In this document: positions 13,677 through 23,361 of the stretch, piece after piece
Position numbering within the stretch: the stretch's first letter is position 1
Layout: each line of letters begins with the position of its first letter
Origin: Cyanophora paradoxa
Lineage: Eukaryota; Glaucocystophyceae; Cyanophorales; Cyanophoraceae
DNA length: 64,000 nt
NCBI GenBank assembly: GCA_004431415.1
Contig: QPMI01000062.1
Span: 1 to 64,000 of the forward strand
Direction of reading: 5' to 3'
Notes under the pieces: model-generated
What the model saw: only the letters and a program-made list of their open reading frames with translations
Database searches by the model: none
What the model was told of the DNA's origin: nothing
Position numbers and translations under genes: made by a program

Positions 13677-15549
13677 ATGGCGGGCGGTCGTGCGCTGCCG
13701 CTCCTCGGAGCGCTGTTGCTGCTGGTGCTTGCAGTCGAAGCCGGCCGCAACTTCTACGATGGTGCGTGTAGCTCGCGCGCGGCCGCCTGCGGATGAGAGG
13801 GTCCGGCGGGTTGATCGGCGTCTCGAACGCGAGATATAAGCGCCCGCTGGCCGCCGCGGACTCTGCGGATGTGCGGCTGAACTCACGGCCCCGCGTCCCG
13901 CGCAGTTCTCGGCGTGTCCAAAGACGCTTCGACAGCGGAGATCAAAAAGGCATATCGCAAGCTCGCACCAAAGTACCACCCAGGTTCGCGTCCAGCCGCC
14001 AGCAGATGGCAGTGCCAGGCCATGGCTGAACCCTCGCGCAGATAAGAACCAAGGCGACAAGCAGGCCGAGAAGATGTTCCAGGAGCTCGCGAACGGTGCG
14101 GTCTCGCCCCGCTCTGGTCGCGCGCGGCGGAGGCGCGATTGCAGCCGAGCCCCCGCTCTCAGCGTACGAGGCACTCTCGGACCCCGAAAAGCGGGCGAAG
14201 TACGATCAGTTCGGCGAGGAGGGCCTGAAGGAGGGCGGCCGCGGCAGCGGCTTCTCCGACCCGATGGACCTCTTCAGCATGTCCGCGCCGCCGCGCCGCC
14301 CAGCGACGCGACGCGCACGCTGAGCCGGGGCGCGCAGGTTCGGCTTCAACTTCGGCGGCCGGCGCAGCGGCGGCGGCCACGGTGCGCGCGCACCCACCCG
14401 CGCCCGTGCGCGGCGCGGGGCCGAGCGGTGCGGGGCGGGTCGGGGCAGACCACGAGCAGGAGATCCCGAAGCGGCCGGACACGACGGTGGACCTGCACGT
14501 CAACCTCGAGGACCTCTACCTCGGCCGCGAGATGCCCGTGCGCTCCCGTCCCTTCTCCGCCCCGCTCCCGCCGGCCCCCGTGCAGATCCGCGCCCCCGCC
14601 CGCCCCGCAGATCCTCCTCGGCCAGCAGAAGCTCTGCAACAAGTGCCGCGGCACCGGCGCCAAGGACGGTGCGCCGCCCGCACGGGGATCGCCCGCGGCG
14701 CGCCCGCCGCCCACGGCCGGCGGCGCGCGCGCGCAGGGGAGGTGACGACGTGCAAGAAGTGCGGGGGCAAGGGCATGACGGTGCAGGTGCACCAGCTCGG
14801 CCCGGGCTTCATCCAGCAGGTCCAGTCGGCGTGCGTCCAGGCCTCCCGCCCCCCGCGCCGCCGGCCGCCGGGCGCGGCTGACGGGGGCGGGGGCAGGTGC
14901 ACGGAGTGCGGGGGCAAGGGGAAGGTGATCAAGAGCAAGTGCAAGAAGTGCGGGGGCACCAAGGTCATGTACGACGAGGACGAGGTCACCGTCACCATCG
15001 AGCGCGGCATGCCCGACGGCCACGTCATCGTCCGCCCCGCCCCGCCCCCCCGCAGCTCGTCCGCTCTGCCCCGCCGACGGGCTGTGGGCGCGCCGCAGAA
15101 ATTCGGGGGCCAGGGCGAGGAGGCGCCGGACACGACGCCGGGCGACCTGCTCTTCCGCGTCGTCACCAACGCGCACCCCAAGTTCTCCCGCAAGGCCCGC
15201 CCCGCCCCGCCCCGCCCCGCCCCGCCCCCGAAGCCGAGGGGCGGGGGAGCGAGCGGGGGCGGGGGCGCAGAACGACGACCTGTACCACGCGATGACGATC
15301 ACGCTGCTGGAGGCGCTCGTCGGCTTCTCGCGCAACATCACGCACCTGGACGGGCACACCGTGGAGCTCGTGAAGGAGTCGGTGACGAAGCCCGGGGAGG
15401 TGATGGTGGTGCGGGGCGAGGGGATGCCGGTGCACACGACGCCCTCGGAGCGGGGCAACCTGCACGTCACCTTCACCGTCAAGTTCCCCGAGAAGCTCTC
15501 CGAGGAGCAGCGCACCGCCATCCGCTCCATCCTCACCGGCGTCTCCTAG
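13677..15549 (+). CDS. ER-lumenal DnaJ/Hsp40 co-chaperone (ERdj3/DNAJB11-like)
   Basis: Stimulates the ER Hsp70 (BiP) and binds unfolded clients. The start [18 protein letters not shown] is a signal peptide. The J domain reads [19 protein letters not shown] with the HPDKN loop split by an intron, then [19 protein letters not shown] Gly/Phe stretch is followed by [13 protein letters not shown], four zinc-type repeats ([30 protein letters not shown]), the substrate-binding segments [24 protein letters not shown], and [17 protein letters not shown], and finally [14 protein letters not shown], ending ILTGVS at 15549. About nine exons. No KDEL-type tail is seen, as is common for soluble ERdj3. A second, cytosolic DnaJ lies at 25993-27987. 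Confidence 0.92.
15186..15228 (+). repeat. (CCCCG)n run inside an intron of the ER DnaJ gene
   Basis: The intron after KFSRK begins GCCCGCCCCGCCCC and carries several CCCCG units on the coding strand. It looks like another GC-donor candidate, since NDDLYHAM must follow downstream. Confidence 0.6.
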
Positions 15550-15803
15550 CCCGCCCCGCGCCCCCCCGGGCCCCGCCCCTCCCCCCTCCCCCCGCGGCGG
15601 CCGCTCAGCATGGCCCACCCTTATTTCAGATAGCTTCCGTAGGCTCAGTCTTTGAGTGCGAAGAGAACGACACCCGCACGCCCCCTGGGTCGCCCCGACA
15701 CGCACACGCAGCCGCGGCTTCAGTCCGGACCCCCCACACACAGAGAGGAAAGCCGACGATAGAATTCAGAGGCTAAATAAGCGCATGTACAGGGGGCGTG
15801 CGG
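15550..15803. other. Convergent intergenic region, ER DnaJ and gene G
   Basis: 254 bases between two facing stops (15549 plus, 15804 minus). C-rich just after the DnaJ stop, then lower GC around 15620-15780. No gene is supported here. Confidence 0.4.
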
Positions 15804-18544
15804 CTAGACGGGGGCCGGGGGCGCGACGCGGGAGGATCTCCTCGCGGAGCCCGGGCCGTCCTCGATGGAGGAGAAGGCCTCCCGGGGGGACCCCGCGCGC
15901 CGCCGCCGCCGCCACGCCCAGAGGGCCACCCCCGCGCCCAGCAGCGCGGCGCAGCCGGCGGCGATGCCCGCCGCGAGGGGCGCCACGGGGAGCTGGGAGC
16001 CCGGGCCGGGGAGGAGGGGCGGGGGCGGGGGCGGCGATGGCGGCGGAGGCGGCGGCGAGGGCGGCGGCCTCGTCGTCGGCGCGCTGCGCGGCGGCGAGGA
16101 CGCCGAGGGAGGCGGCGGCGAGGCGGGAGCGCTTGACGGTGCCGACGGCCTCCGAGCGGGAGACCGAGTCCCCGTTGGCGTCCCGCAGGTCCACCACGGG
16201 CAGGCCTGCGCCGCCGCCGCCGCCGTCAGGGGCGCAGCCGCGCAGCCGCGGGGCGCGCGGGGGCACGGGCCCATGAAGGTGCTGGGGAATCTCTTGAAGA
16301 GGGCGAGGGCGACGGAGGAGAAGGTCGCGCGCATGCCCAGCGTCAGCAGCACCGACCCCGCCGACACCGACTCCACGTTCCACGGCGCCGCCGGGTCCTG
16401 GCCCCGCCCCTCAGCCCCCCGAGGGCGGCAGGGGCCGGGGCCGGGGGCCGGGGGGAGGCGGGACCTGGTCGGGGTTGGAGTACTTGCCGCCCTCGGCGAG
16501 GGAGTTGAAGAGGGCGTCGAGCTGCGCGTAGACGACGTCCCGCGCCCGCGCCTCCTGCGCCCCCGGCGCGAAGATGTCGCGCTTGCCTGCACCCCCGCCC
16601 CCGCCTCAGGCCGCGCGCCGCGCCCGCAGGGCCCGGGGCGGGGGCGGCGGGGGCGGACCGCCGTAGGCGTCGAGGAAGGACATGAAGTCGGCGGTGAGCT
16701 TGATGCTCATCGTCACCTTCTTGACCGTGCGCTGCGGGAAGACCTCCGCCCCGTCCGCCCCGAAGCAGCGCGCGCTCACCACGTCCCCCAGGCTCGCCCC
16801 CGGCGTGCAGCTCCACGTCGCCCCCGACGGGCACCACGGCACGCGGTTCTCCGGGCACGTCGTCAGCCGCGCCGCCCACACCGTGTCCGAGAAGGTCAGC
16901 GCCAGCGCCGGCTGCCTCGCCGCCGAGACGCTCACGCCCGAGGCCGGCAGCAGCGGCGGCGACTCGGTGAGCGTGATGTTCGCGCAGCCGGCCCGCAGGT
17001 ACAGGCACGTCGCCCCCGACGCCGCCGCCGTCCCGTTGCCCGCCGTGGCGGCGGCGGCGCCGGCGGAGAGGCAGCCGAGGGGGATGCACTGGCCGTCGAC
17101 GTTGACGGGGATGGCGGCGCCGACGCAGGAGCCGCCGCCCGACTCGAAGAACTGCACGTCGAAGACGCCCCGGATGAGGCGCCCCGGGAGCTTCTTGCAG
17201 ACGGCGCGGAAGGAGCCGGTGGTGATCTTGCCCAGCGCCTCGAGCTCGCCGGCGGCGCGGCCGGCCACGAGCGCGTCGAAGTACGTCTGCATCCCCGCCG
17301 CCTCGAGCAGCGACGACGTCGCCGTGCACTGCCCGCGCCGGTCGAGCCGGGCGCGCGGGGCGGGGCGGGGCGGGGCGGGGGCCGCACGGTGTCGCGGTCG
17401 ATCTCGGTGAAGGCGGGTCCGAAGGTGGGGAAGCGGGCGAGGAGGGTGCCGTTGCGCAGGCGGGAGGCGGCGGGGCAGCCGGGGGCCGTGAAGAAGCCCT
17501 CGAGCGTGCTCGTGAACTCGGGCCAGACCTCCTCGACGACGGGCGCCGGCGTGGGGCTCGGCGTCGGCGTCGGCGGCGGCGTCTCGACGACGCGGTCCAT
17601 GCCCCCCGCGACGAGCTTCGTCGTGTGCGTCAGCGCGTTCGTCACGTTGTAGCAGCCGACGCGCGCGTAGAGGCAGCCGTAGCTCTCCAGGCACCCGTAC
17701 GGGATGCACTGGTTGATCACGGCCGCCTGCCCGATGTCGATGACGCGCGTCGCGTCCGAGCAGGCGCCCCCGGAGCCGAACTCGTAGAACGTCGGCACCA
17801 GCTGCCCCGCGATCATCACGCCGTACGGCGGCCTCACGCACCGCGCCTGCCGCGGCGCGATGAGCAGGCGGCGCGCGGCGCCGGCGGGGAGCGGTGCGGG
17901 GCGGCCGCGCGCCTGCATCCAGCCGGTCTGGTACGCGAAGAGGTAGCCGAGGGAGCCGTCGTTGCGGCGCTTGAAGTTCACCTCCGCCGACACGATCGCC
18001 GGCTCCAACCCGGCGTGAAAGTGGACGTCCGCCGGCCTGCGCCCCCCGCCCCGTTCGCCCCGCTCGCCTTGGCGGCGCGGGGCCCGGGCACCTCAAGCAG
18101 TCCGTCGGGGACTCTGATGATGAGGACAAGGTCAGAGGCGCATTTATAAGAGCGATAAAACAGCAAGAGCATGTGATTTTACCTATTTCAAAGAACATTG
18201 GACCAAAGCGCGGCATGATCTTGAGCAGGCTCGGGTTAGTGACGGAGCTGGCATTTGTGCACTGCGCGTTCGTGTAGAACCTAGACAAGGGGCGTCAGAG
18301 AGCGGGGGGCCAGGTGCGATGCTCCGCGCTCACCCTTGTATCTGAGGGGCCGCGCGTCAGATCGAGCAGGCAAAGCAGGCGGGAGCACGGCAACCCAGCG
18401 CCCAGACAGGCGGCGCACCGTGAAAGTAAACGCGTTGGCCGAGCTTGCTAGCACCGCTATCAGCGATAGCGATATCAGCAGCCACCGCTGAGCCACCGCC
18501 CGCGAGCTGCCGCTGAGCCGCATCGTGCTGCTTAGCTGGGGCAC
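15804..18544 (-). CDS. Type I membrane protein with duplicated Cys-rich ectodomain
   Basis: No known family recognised. The first exon starts at 18544 or 18523 and encodes a signal peptide (QRWLLISLSLIAVLASSANA). The long extracellular part holds two related units. Unit 1 has RFGPMFFEIG, then FYEFGSGGACSD, VINQCIPYGCLESYG and CLYARVGCYNVTNAL. Unit 2 has RFPTFGPAFTEID, then VQFFESGGGSCVG, VDGQCIPLGCLSAG and CLYLRAGCANITL. A Thr/Pro linker (PTPTPSPTPAP) lies between. Further Cys pairs follow, then VKKVTMSIKLTADFMSFLDAYG and NSLAEGGKYSNPDQV. Near the C-terminus a single hydrophobic helix (LAAGIAAGCAALLGAGVALW) is followed by an Arg-rich stop-transfer and a short tail ending APPAPV. N-glycosylation sites (NVT, NIT) are conserved in both units. 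Likely a surface receptor or adhesion protein. About eight exons. Confidence 0.7.
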
Positions 18545-18886
18545 TCCAACGAAGTGGCTCAGCTAGAACGCATGCGCATGAGCTGAGCTGATATCGCCTG
18601 TCCCCGAGTGAGTCGGTCAAGATGCCCGACAACGTGGCAAGCCAGGACCCTCGGGAGGCTGGGACAGTTCGCACAGCTTGCTGTGATCTATGCTCGTTAA
18701 AGACGCAGGATACCTTCAAGCAGCTGTATTTGCTTTGTGTTTGCTCGCAGCGATGTGACGCTCTACCCCCCATCCATGCCCAGGCTGAGCAGCCCAGCCC
18801 TCCCCTCAGCTCTGAGCCCCTTCGGATCCTGCTGTGAACTTCGGAAACCTCGCGTACGCGTGCGCCATGCACAAGTGAGCCAGAGG
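18545..18886. other. Intergenic region upstream of gene G
   Basis: 342 bases between the start of gene G and the stop of gene H, both on the minus strand. Lower GC than the genes. It should hold the promoter of G and the 3' end of H. An open frame near 18622-18837 has no coding character I can support. Confidence 0.4.
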
Positions 18887-20648
18887 CTAGCGGCGCGGGG
18901 GGCTCCTGCTTCGGGGCGTCGACTTGCCGCGGCGCCTCCGCCGCCGCTCCAGCTCTTCCCTCCGCACCCAGCGCTGCCCGCGCTTCCGCTCGTGCTCCTT
19001 CAGCTTCTGCGCAGAGCGCGCGCTCGAAGGCCCGGACGCGAGGAGGCGGCGCGGGGCGCCGGCGCACGTGGAGGCGCCCGTAGAGCTGCGGGTCGTCCTC
19101 GTAGGCAGCGATGTCCTCGAGGTGGTCCCGCTTGTTCTGCAGCGGCCTCATCGCCTGCGGCGCCGCATCCCTGCCGCCCCCGCGCCTCGGCCGCGAGCTC
19201 GCCGGGCAGTGGGGCGGGGCGGGGCGGGGGCGGACCCGTCCTCGTCGCCCGGGGCGAGGTGCTTGGCGAAGGGCGTGCGCGAGTCGTCCCGCTGCGGCTC
19301 CATCTCCTGCACGTAGGACGCCCGCTTGCCCCGCACCGTGTCCTCCGGCTGCCCCCACCTCAGCGGCGGGGCGGGGCGGGGCGGGGCGGGGGCGGGGCGG
19401 GGCGGACTGTGACGGTGGTGGTGCGCGTGGCGACGAGGTGCGGGTCCCCGAAGAAGTTCTTCACGTCCTCCTCCGTCAGATCCGGCACCTGTCCCGCACG
19501 GCCCGCTGTCAGCCCGCGGCGCCGGCGGGCGGGGCGGGGCGGGGCGGGGCGGGGCGGGGCGGGCGGGCGGGCCTGGCCGTCGTCGTCGTCGTCCCACTCG
19601 TCGTCGGCCTCGTCGTCCTCGTCCTCGTCCAGGGGCCGCAGGCCGCCCTTCCGCCGGGGCGCCACCTTCGCCAGGAACGCATCGATGTCCCTGCCCCCCG
19701 CCCCGCCCCGCTCGCCCGCGGCCCCGCGGCTCTGGCAGGCGGGCGGGGGGGCGGGGGGGCGGACTCGTCCTCCTTGGGGGCGGCGCGGCCCTGGGAGATG
19801 GCGAGCCACTCGGCCTCGAGGGCCTTCTCGATGGCGTCGAAGTCGGCGCGCTCGCCGGGCGTCAGCCCGTCCTCGTCCTCGTCGCTGCTGCTCGTGCTCT
19901 CCGACGTCTCCCCGCCGCTCTCGCTCGTGCTCTCCTCGTCCTCCTCCTCCGCGAGCTCGCCCCCGAAGCGCACCTCGTCGCCCAGCTCCACCAGCAGCTG
20001 CTCCTCGTCCACCTCCTCCTCGTCCGGCACCAGCCGCTCCTCCTCCCGGTCGAAGTGCTGCACCGCCCCCTGCTCCTGCTGCGCCAGCGCCCCGCTGTCG
20101 CTCGCAACCAGCTCTGCGCACGCACCGGCATTAGCGGGTAACGCAGGGACGCGGCGCGGGGCGGACGTACGCTTTCCGAACGGCGTGATGGGCGTACCGC
20201 CCGCCATGGCACGATCGCGGAAGCTGTGGAGCTCTCGTTCGAGCTCCTCGGCGTCTACGGGAGACCCAGACGTTAGCTAAAGCTCACGAAGCGCCACGAC
20301 GCCGCGCGCGCCTTCTTCCGAGAGCTCGTCCATCCGCCGGCGCGCCTCGGCGCCCTTGCCGCGCGCCATCAGATCGATCACCTCTGGAGCGGTGATGCGC
20401 GTGCGGATCTTGAGCTTGGCCTGCATCTTGTCGTCGAACATCGCGTCGAGGTCGTCGTCGTCGTCCTCGTCGTCGCGCGGCGGCGGCGGCGGCGCGTTCC
20501 GCTTCGTCGCCAGTCCGCGGTGGCGCACCCCGGCGAGGCTGAACCGCTCCAGATGAGGGATCGCATGCCGCACGCTCAGACGCGGCGCACACAGCCGCGC
20601 CGCCGACGCTTGTCGCAGCGCCGGCGCGATTCGAAAGAGGCCGAGCAT
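18887..20648 (-). CDS. Acidic hypothetical protein with mitochondrial-like presequence
   Basis: The start at 20648 gives MLGLFRIAPALRQASAARL, then HRGLATKRN, a basic amphipathic leader of mitochondrial type. An Asp-rich tract (DDEDDDDDLDAMFDDKM) and TAPEVIDLMARGKGAEARR follow. A 33-nt intron (20255-20287) joins it to AEELERELHSFRDRAMAGG and TPITPFGK, then another joins QLVASDSGALAQQ. The middle is Glu/Asp/Ser-rich, with DIDAFLAKVAPRRKGG, PDLTEEDVKNFFGDPHLV and GKRASYVQEMEPQRDDS. The C-terminus is highly basic (KRGQRWVRREELERRRRRR), ending RSRSPPRR at 18887. About eight exons. No family is recognised; a mitoribosome-associated or RNA-binding role is possible from the charge layout. The leader argues against a nuclear role despite the RS-like tail. 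Confidence 0.65.
19367..19408 (-). repeat. (GGGGC)n intronic run in gene H
   Basis: About eight GGGGC-type units between the TRTTTVT and EDTVRGKRASY exons, C-rich on the coding strand. Confidence 0.75.
19529..19563 (-). repeat. (GGGGC)n intronic run in gene H
   Basis: Seven near-perfect GGGGC units between the DDDDDGQA and PDLTEEDV exons. The transcript strand reads (CCCCG)n. Confidence 0.8.
20255..20287 (-). other. 33-nt intron of gene H
   Basis: The minus strand shows GTGAGC at the donor, GCTAACG as branch-point candidate and CCCGTAG at the acceptor, with only 33 nt in total. Splicing keeps the frame (VALH then AEELEREL). If retained, an in-frame TAG just after the donor would give a protein of about 120 residues. 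Confidence 0.7.
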
Positions 20649-21146
20649 GTCGGCCGCAGCACTGCGTCGAACGCCCGCGATCTATAGCTAGTACGCCGCG
20701 AATCAATCCGAAGCTCCTATAGCTATAGATCTGCAGCTGTCAACGTCGCCCGCCAGTCGTCCAACGTTAACCCTGCGGCCAGCTGAGGCTCCAGTACCCT
20801 TCGAATTCAGCCGAACTTCGGAAAGTTCTGAGGTCGAGCTACCTTGAGCTTTGCATGCGCAGTCCCGGCCCTGCTGTAGCTGGGCACTGGCCCCTGGGTC
20901 TTGAGTCTCTATGCACTGCGGCATTGGAATCGCCTGGTTAAAATGCCCTGAACGAACACGGCCTGTGACACGCGTCTACGGTATACTCGACGGTATACGT
21001 GGATCGCTTTCGCCTTAAAATGCTGTCTGTTCCATGCCCCTACCTAGCCCCTCGATCTGCCTGCCTACCGCCGCCCAGATGCCTGCCTAGTCGCTGCAGC
21101 GGGGTCAGCAGGGGCGGGCGAGCTCGAGGCGGGCTCGGCGGGGCGC
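20649..21146. promoter_or_regulatory. Intergenic region upstream of gene H
   Basis: 498 bases between the start of H and the stop of the LAMMER kinase. Close to H lie TAGCTAG (20685-20691) and the palindrome TATAGCTATA (20718-20727). A direct repeat of CGGTATAC is seen near 20978-20997. Low GC for this window; no gene supported. Confidence 0.45.
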
Positions 21147-23231
21147 TCACTTGTACACTTGGGAGAAGAAGGGGTGCTTGAGGGCGTCGCGGGCGGAGAT
21201 GCGGCGCCGCGGGTCGTACTCGAGGAGCTCCGTCACGAGGTCGAGGAAGAGGCGGTGCTCCTTCGCGACGAGGCTCTGCGCGCCCCGCCCCCGCGGCCTC
21301 AGCGGCGCCGGCGCCGGCTCAAGCGCGAGGGTGGGGGCTTGACGCGGACCCGGAGGCGGTGCATGCGGCGGACGTGGCGGACGGAGGAGGAGGAGGAGGC
21401 GCCCTCGGGCCAGCGGAGGGTCCCGTCGGCGAAGAAGTACTTCCGCGCCGACCGCCTGCCGCCCCGTCACGCCCACGGCCGGCGGGGCGAGGGGGCGGGC
21501 GGGCGCACGAGGCGGAGCGGGACATGGAGGTGGGGATGCGCCCGCTCACGCGCTCCATCATCGCCTGCCCCGCGCGCGCCCGTTAGGTGGCACGCGGAGA
21601 GCTGCTGGCCGAGCGGCCGCGCACGAGGTGCTCGAGGTTCTCGTGCGTCTGGTACAGCGCGTCTCCCGTGTAGAGCTCGATCTGCGCCGGCGTGAGGCGG
21701 CGCGCCCGGGCCCGGGCGGGCGGGCGGGGGGCGCACCGCAATGCAGCCCACGGACCAGATGTCGCAGGGGTATGACCTGCCTCCGAGCGTCAGCTCCGGC
21801 TGGGGCGGCGGGCGGACGGGGGCGGGCGCGCCAGCCGAGGCCGAGGATGACCTCCGGGGCGCGGTAGTGGCGGGTGCAGACGGTGCTCGTGTGGTGCTGG
21901 TCCTCGAACGTCGCGCTCCCGAAGTCGATGATCTTGACGGCCGTGTCCTGCCCGCCAGCCGCCCCGGCGTGGGCTCGGGGCTGCGGCGGGCGCGGGGGCG
22001 GGGCGGGGCGCGCACGACGGGGACGCGGTACGGGTGCGGGGTGGAGGTCGTGCCCGGGTCGGAGACGTAGCCGCCGTTGACGAGGAGCACGTTCTCGGGC
22101 TTCAGGTCCGTGTGCACCAGCCGCAGCGTGTCGTGCAGGACTGCGCCCCCGTGAGCCGCCGCCCGACGCCTCGGGCGCCCCCGGAGCGGGCGCGAGGGAG
22201 CGCACAGGCGAGGGACTGGAGGATCTGCCGGGTGATGTGCTGCGTGTCCCGCATCGAGAAAGGCCGGTACAGGTTTTTCCTCAAGAAGTCGTAGAGGGAG
22301 AGCCCTGCGCGGCCGCTCGCCCGAGGGGCGAAGGAACGCCGCGGGCGCCCACGCACCCAGCTTCTCGAACACCATGCAAACGTGCCCGCGGTAGTCGAAC
22401 CAGGACAGCAGGTTCACACAGCCGCTCCTGCGCAAACGTCATTGGGGGGCTCAGGGCGGGCTGCGGGGCGCCGCGGACCGTTTGCCGTCGGGATCCGACT
22501 TGCTAATCTCCTTTAAAATGTCGATCTCTATGAGCGCGGCCTCCCGGTACTTGTCGACCGCCCTGATAATCTTGACCGCGACGTAGTCCTTCTTCTCGCG
22601 GTCCCAGCATTCCTGCGGGAGCCCAAGTGAGCCCCTGGGCTCTCTCAGCGGCAGATGCATTCACGAACCACGCATTTGCCGAACGTCCCCTCCCCCAGCA
22701 GCGACAGAATCTTGTCTGCGCGGGCCGATTCAACGGCTGGGACGGAGGGCGCCGCGGAGGCGCACAGCGTGGCGTCAGGCTTTCGCCCAGGTAGAAAACG
22801 TAATGGCCGTCCTTGTCGTCGTAGTTGTTGCTGTAGTCCTTCTTCGCCGACTCTCTGCTCTCTGAGCGCGATCCTGACCCGCTCGCGCTCCGGCTCTTGC
22901 TGCGGCTGCGGCTGCGGCTCCGCGAGGCTCGTGCTGACGACCGCCGCCGAGAGCGAGACCTATCCTGCTCCCCGCCATCCTGTCTGGAGCGCCTCCGCCT
23001 CCGCTTGTCCCTGTCGGTGCTGTCGGCATCCCGCCGCTGTGAGTCGCTCCTCCGTCGACGGCTGCCGTTGCTTCTGCTGCTTCTGCTTCGCGCGTCGCTG
23101 CTATGCTTCCTCTTCTCACGCTTCGCGGCGTACTTGTCGACAGTGCTCGAATCGCGCTCGCCGCTAGACCTCCGATACCGCCTGGGCTCTCGACTGTCCT
23201 CGCGGTCGCGCTCCCGTCCCCGGTCTCCCAT
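21147..23231 (-). CDS. CLK/LAMMER dual-specificity kinase with RS domain
   Basis: Phosphorylates SR splicing factors. The N-terminal 150 residues are Arg/Ser-rich ([19 protein letters not shown]), typical of CLK kinases and a nuclear-speckle signal. The link [10 protein letters not shown] leads to the Gly loop [10 protein letters not shown], then [18 protein letters not shown] (catalytic Lys), [44 protein letters not shown], the catalytic loop [14 protein letters not shown] (HTD in place of HRD, as in this family), IIDFGSATF (DFG), [13 protein letters not shown] and [11 protein letters not shown]. The signature [14 protein letters not shown] is split by an intron. It ends [13 protein letters not shown] at 21147. 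About ten exons, many with GTGCG donors. Its promoter is shared with gene K only 130 bases away. Confidence 0.95.
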
Positions 23232-23361
23232 TGCGCTCCGCTCGAACGACGGTATTGTGCACTGTACCCGTCACCGGGACCGCCGCTTGCCTTTCCGCGA
23301 GCTAGGGAGCCCCAAGAGCGATGCCAAAGTGCAGTAGCTTGCAGGCCGAGACGATCTTAGC
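23232..23361. promoter_or_regulatory. Very short divergent promoter, LAMMER kinase and gene K
   Basis: 130 bases between two ATGs facing outward, so both transcripts must start within this space or inside each other's leader. No TATA box seen. Confidence 0.5.
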
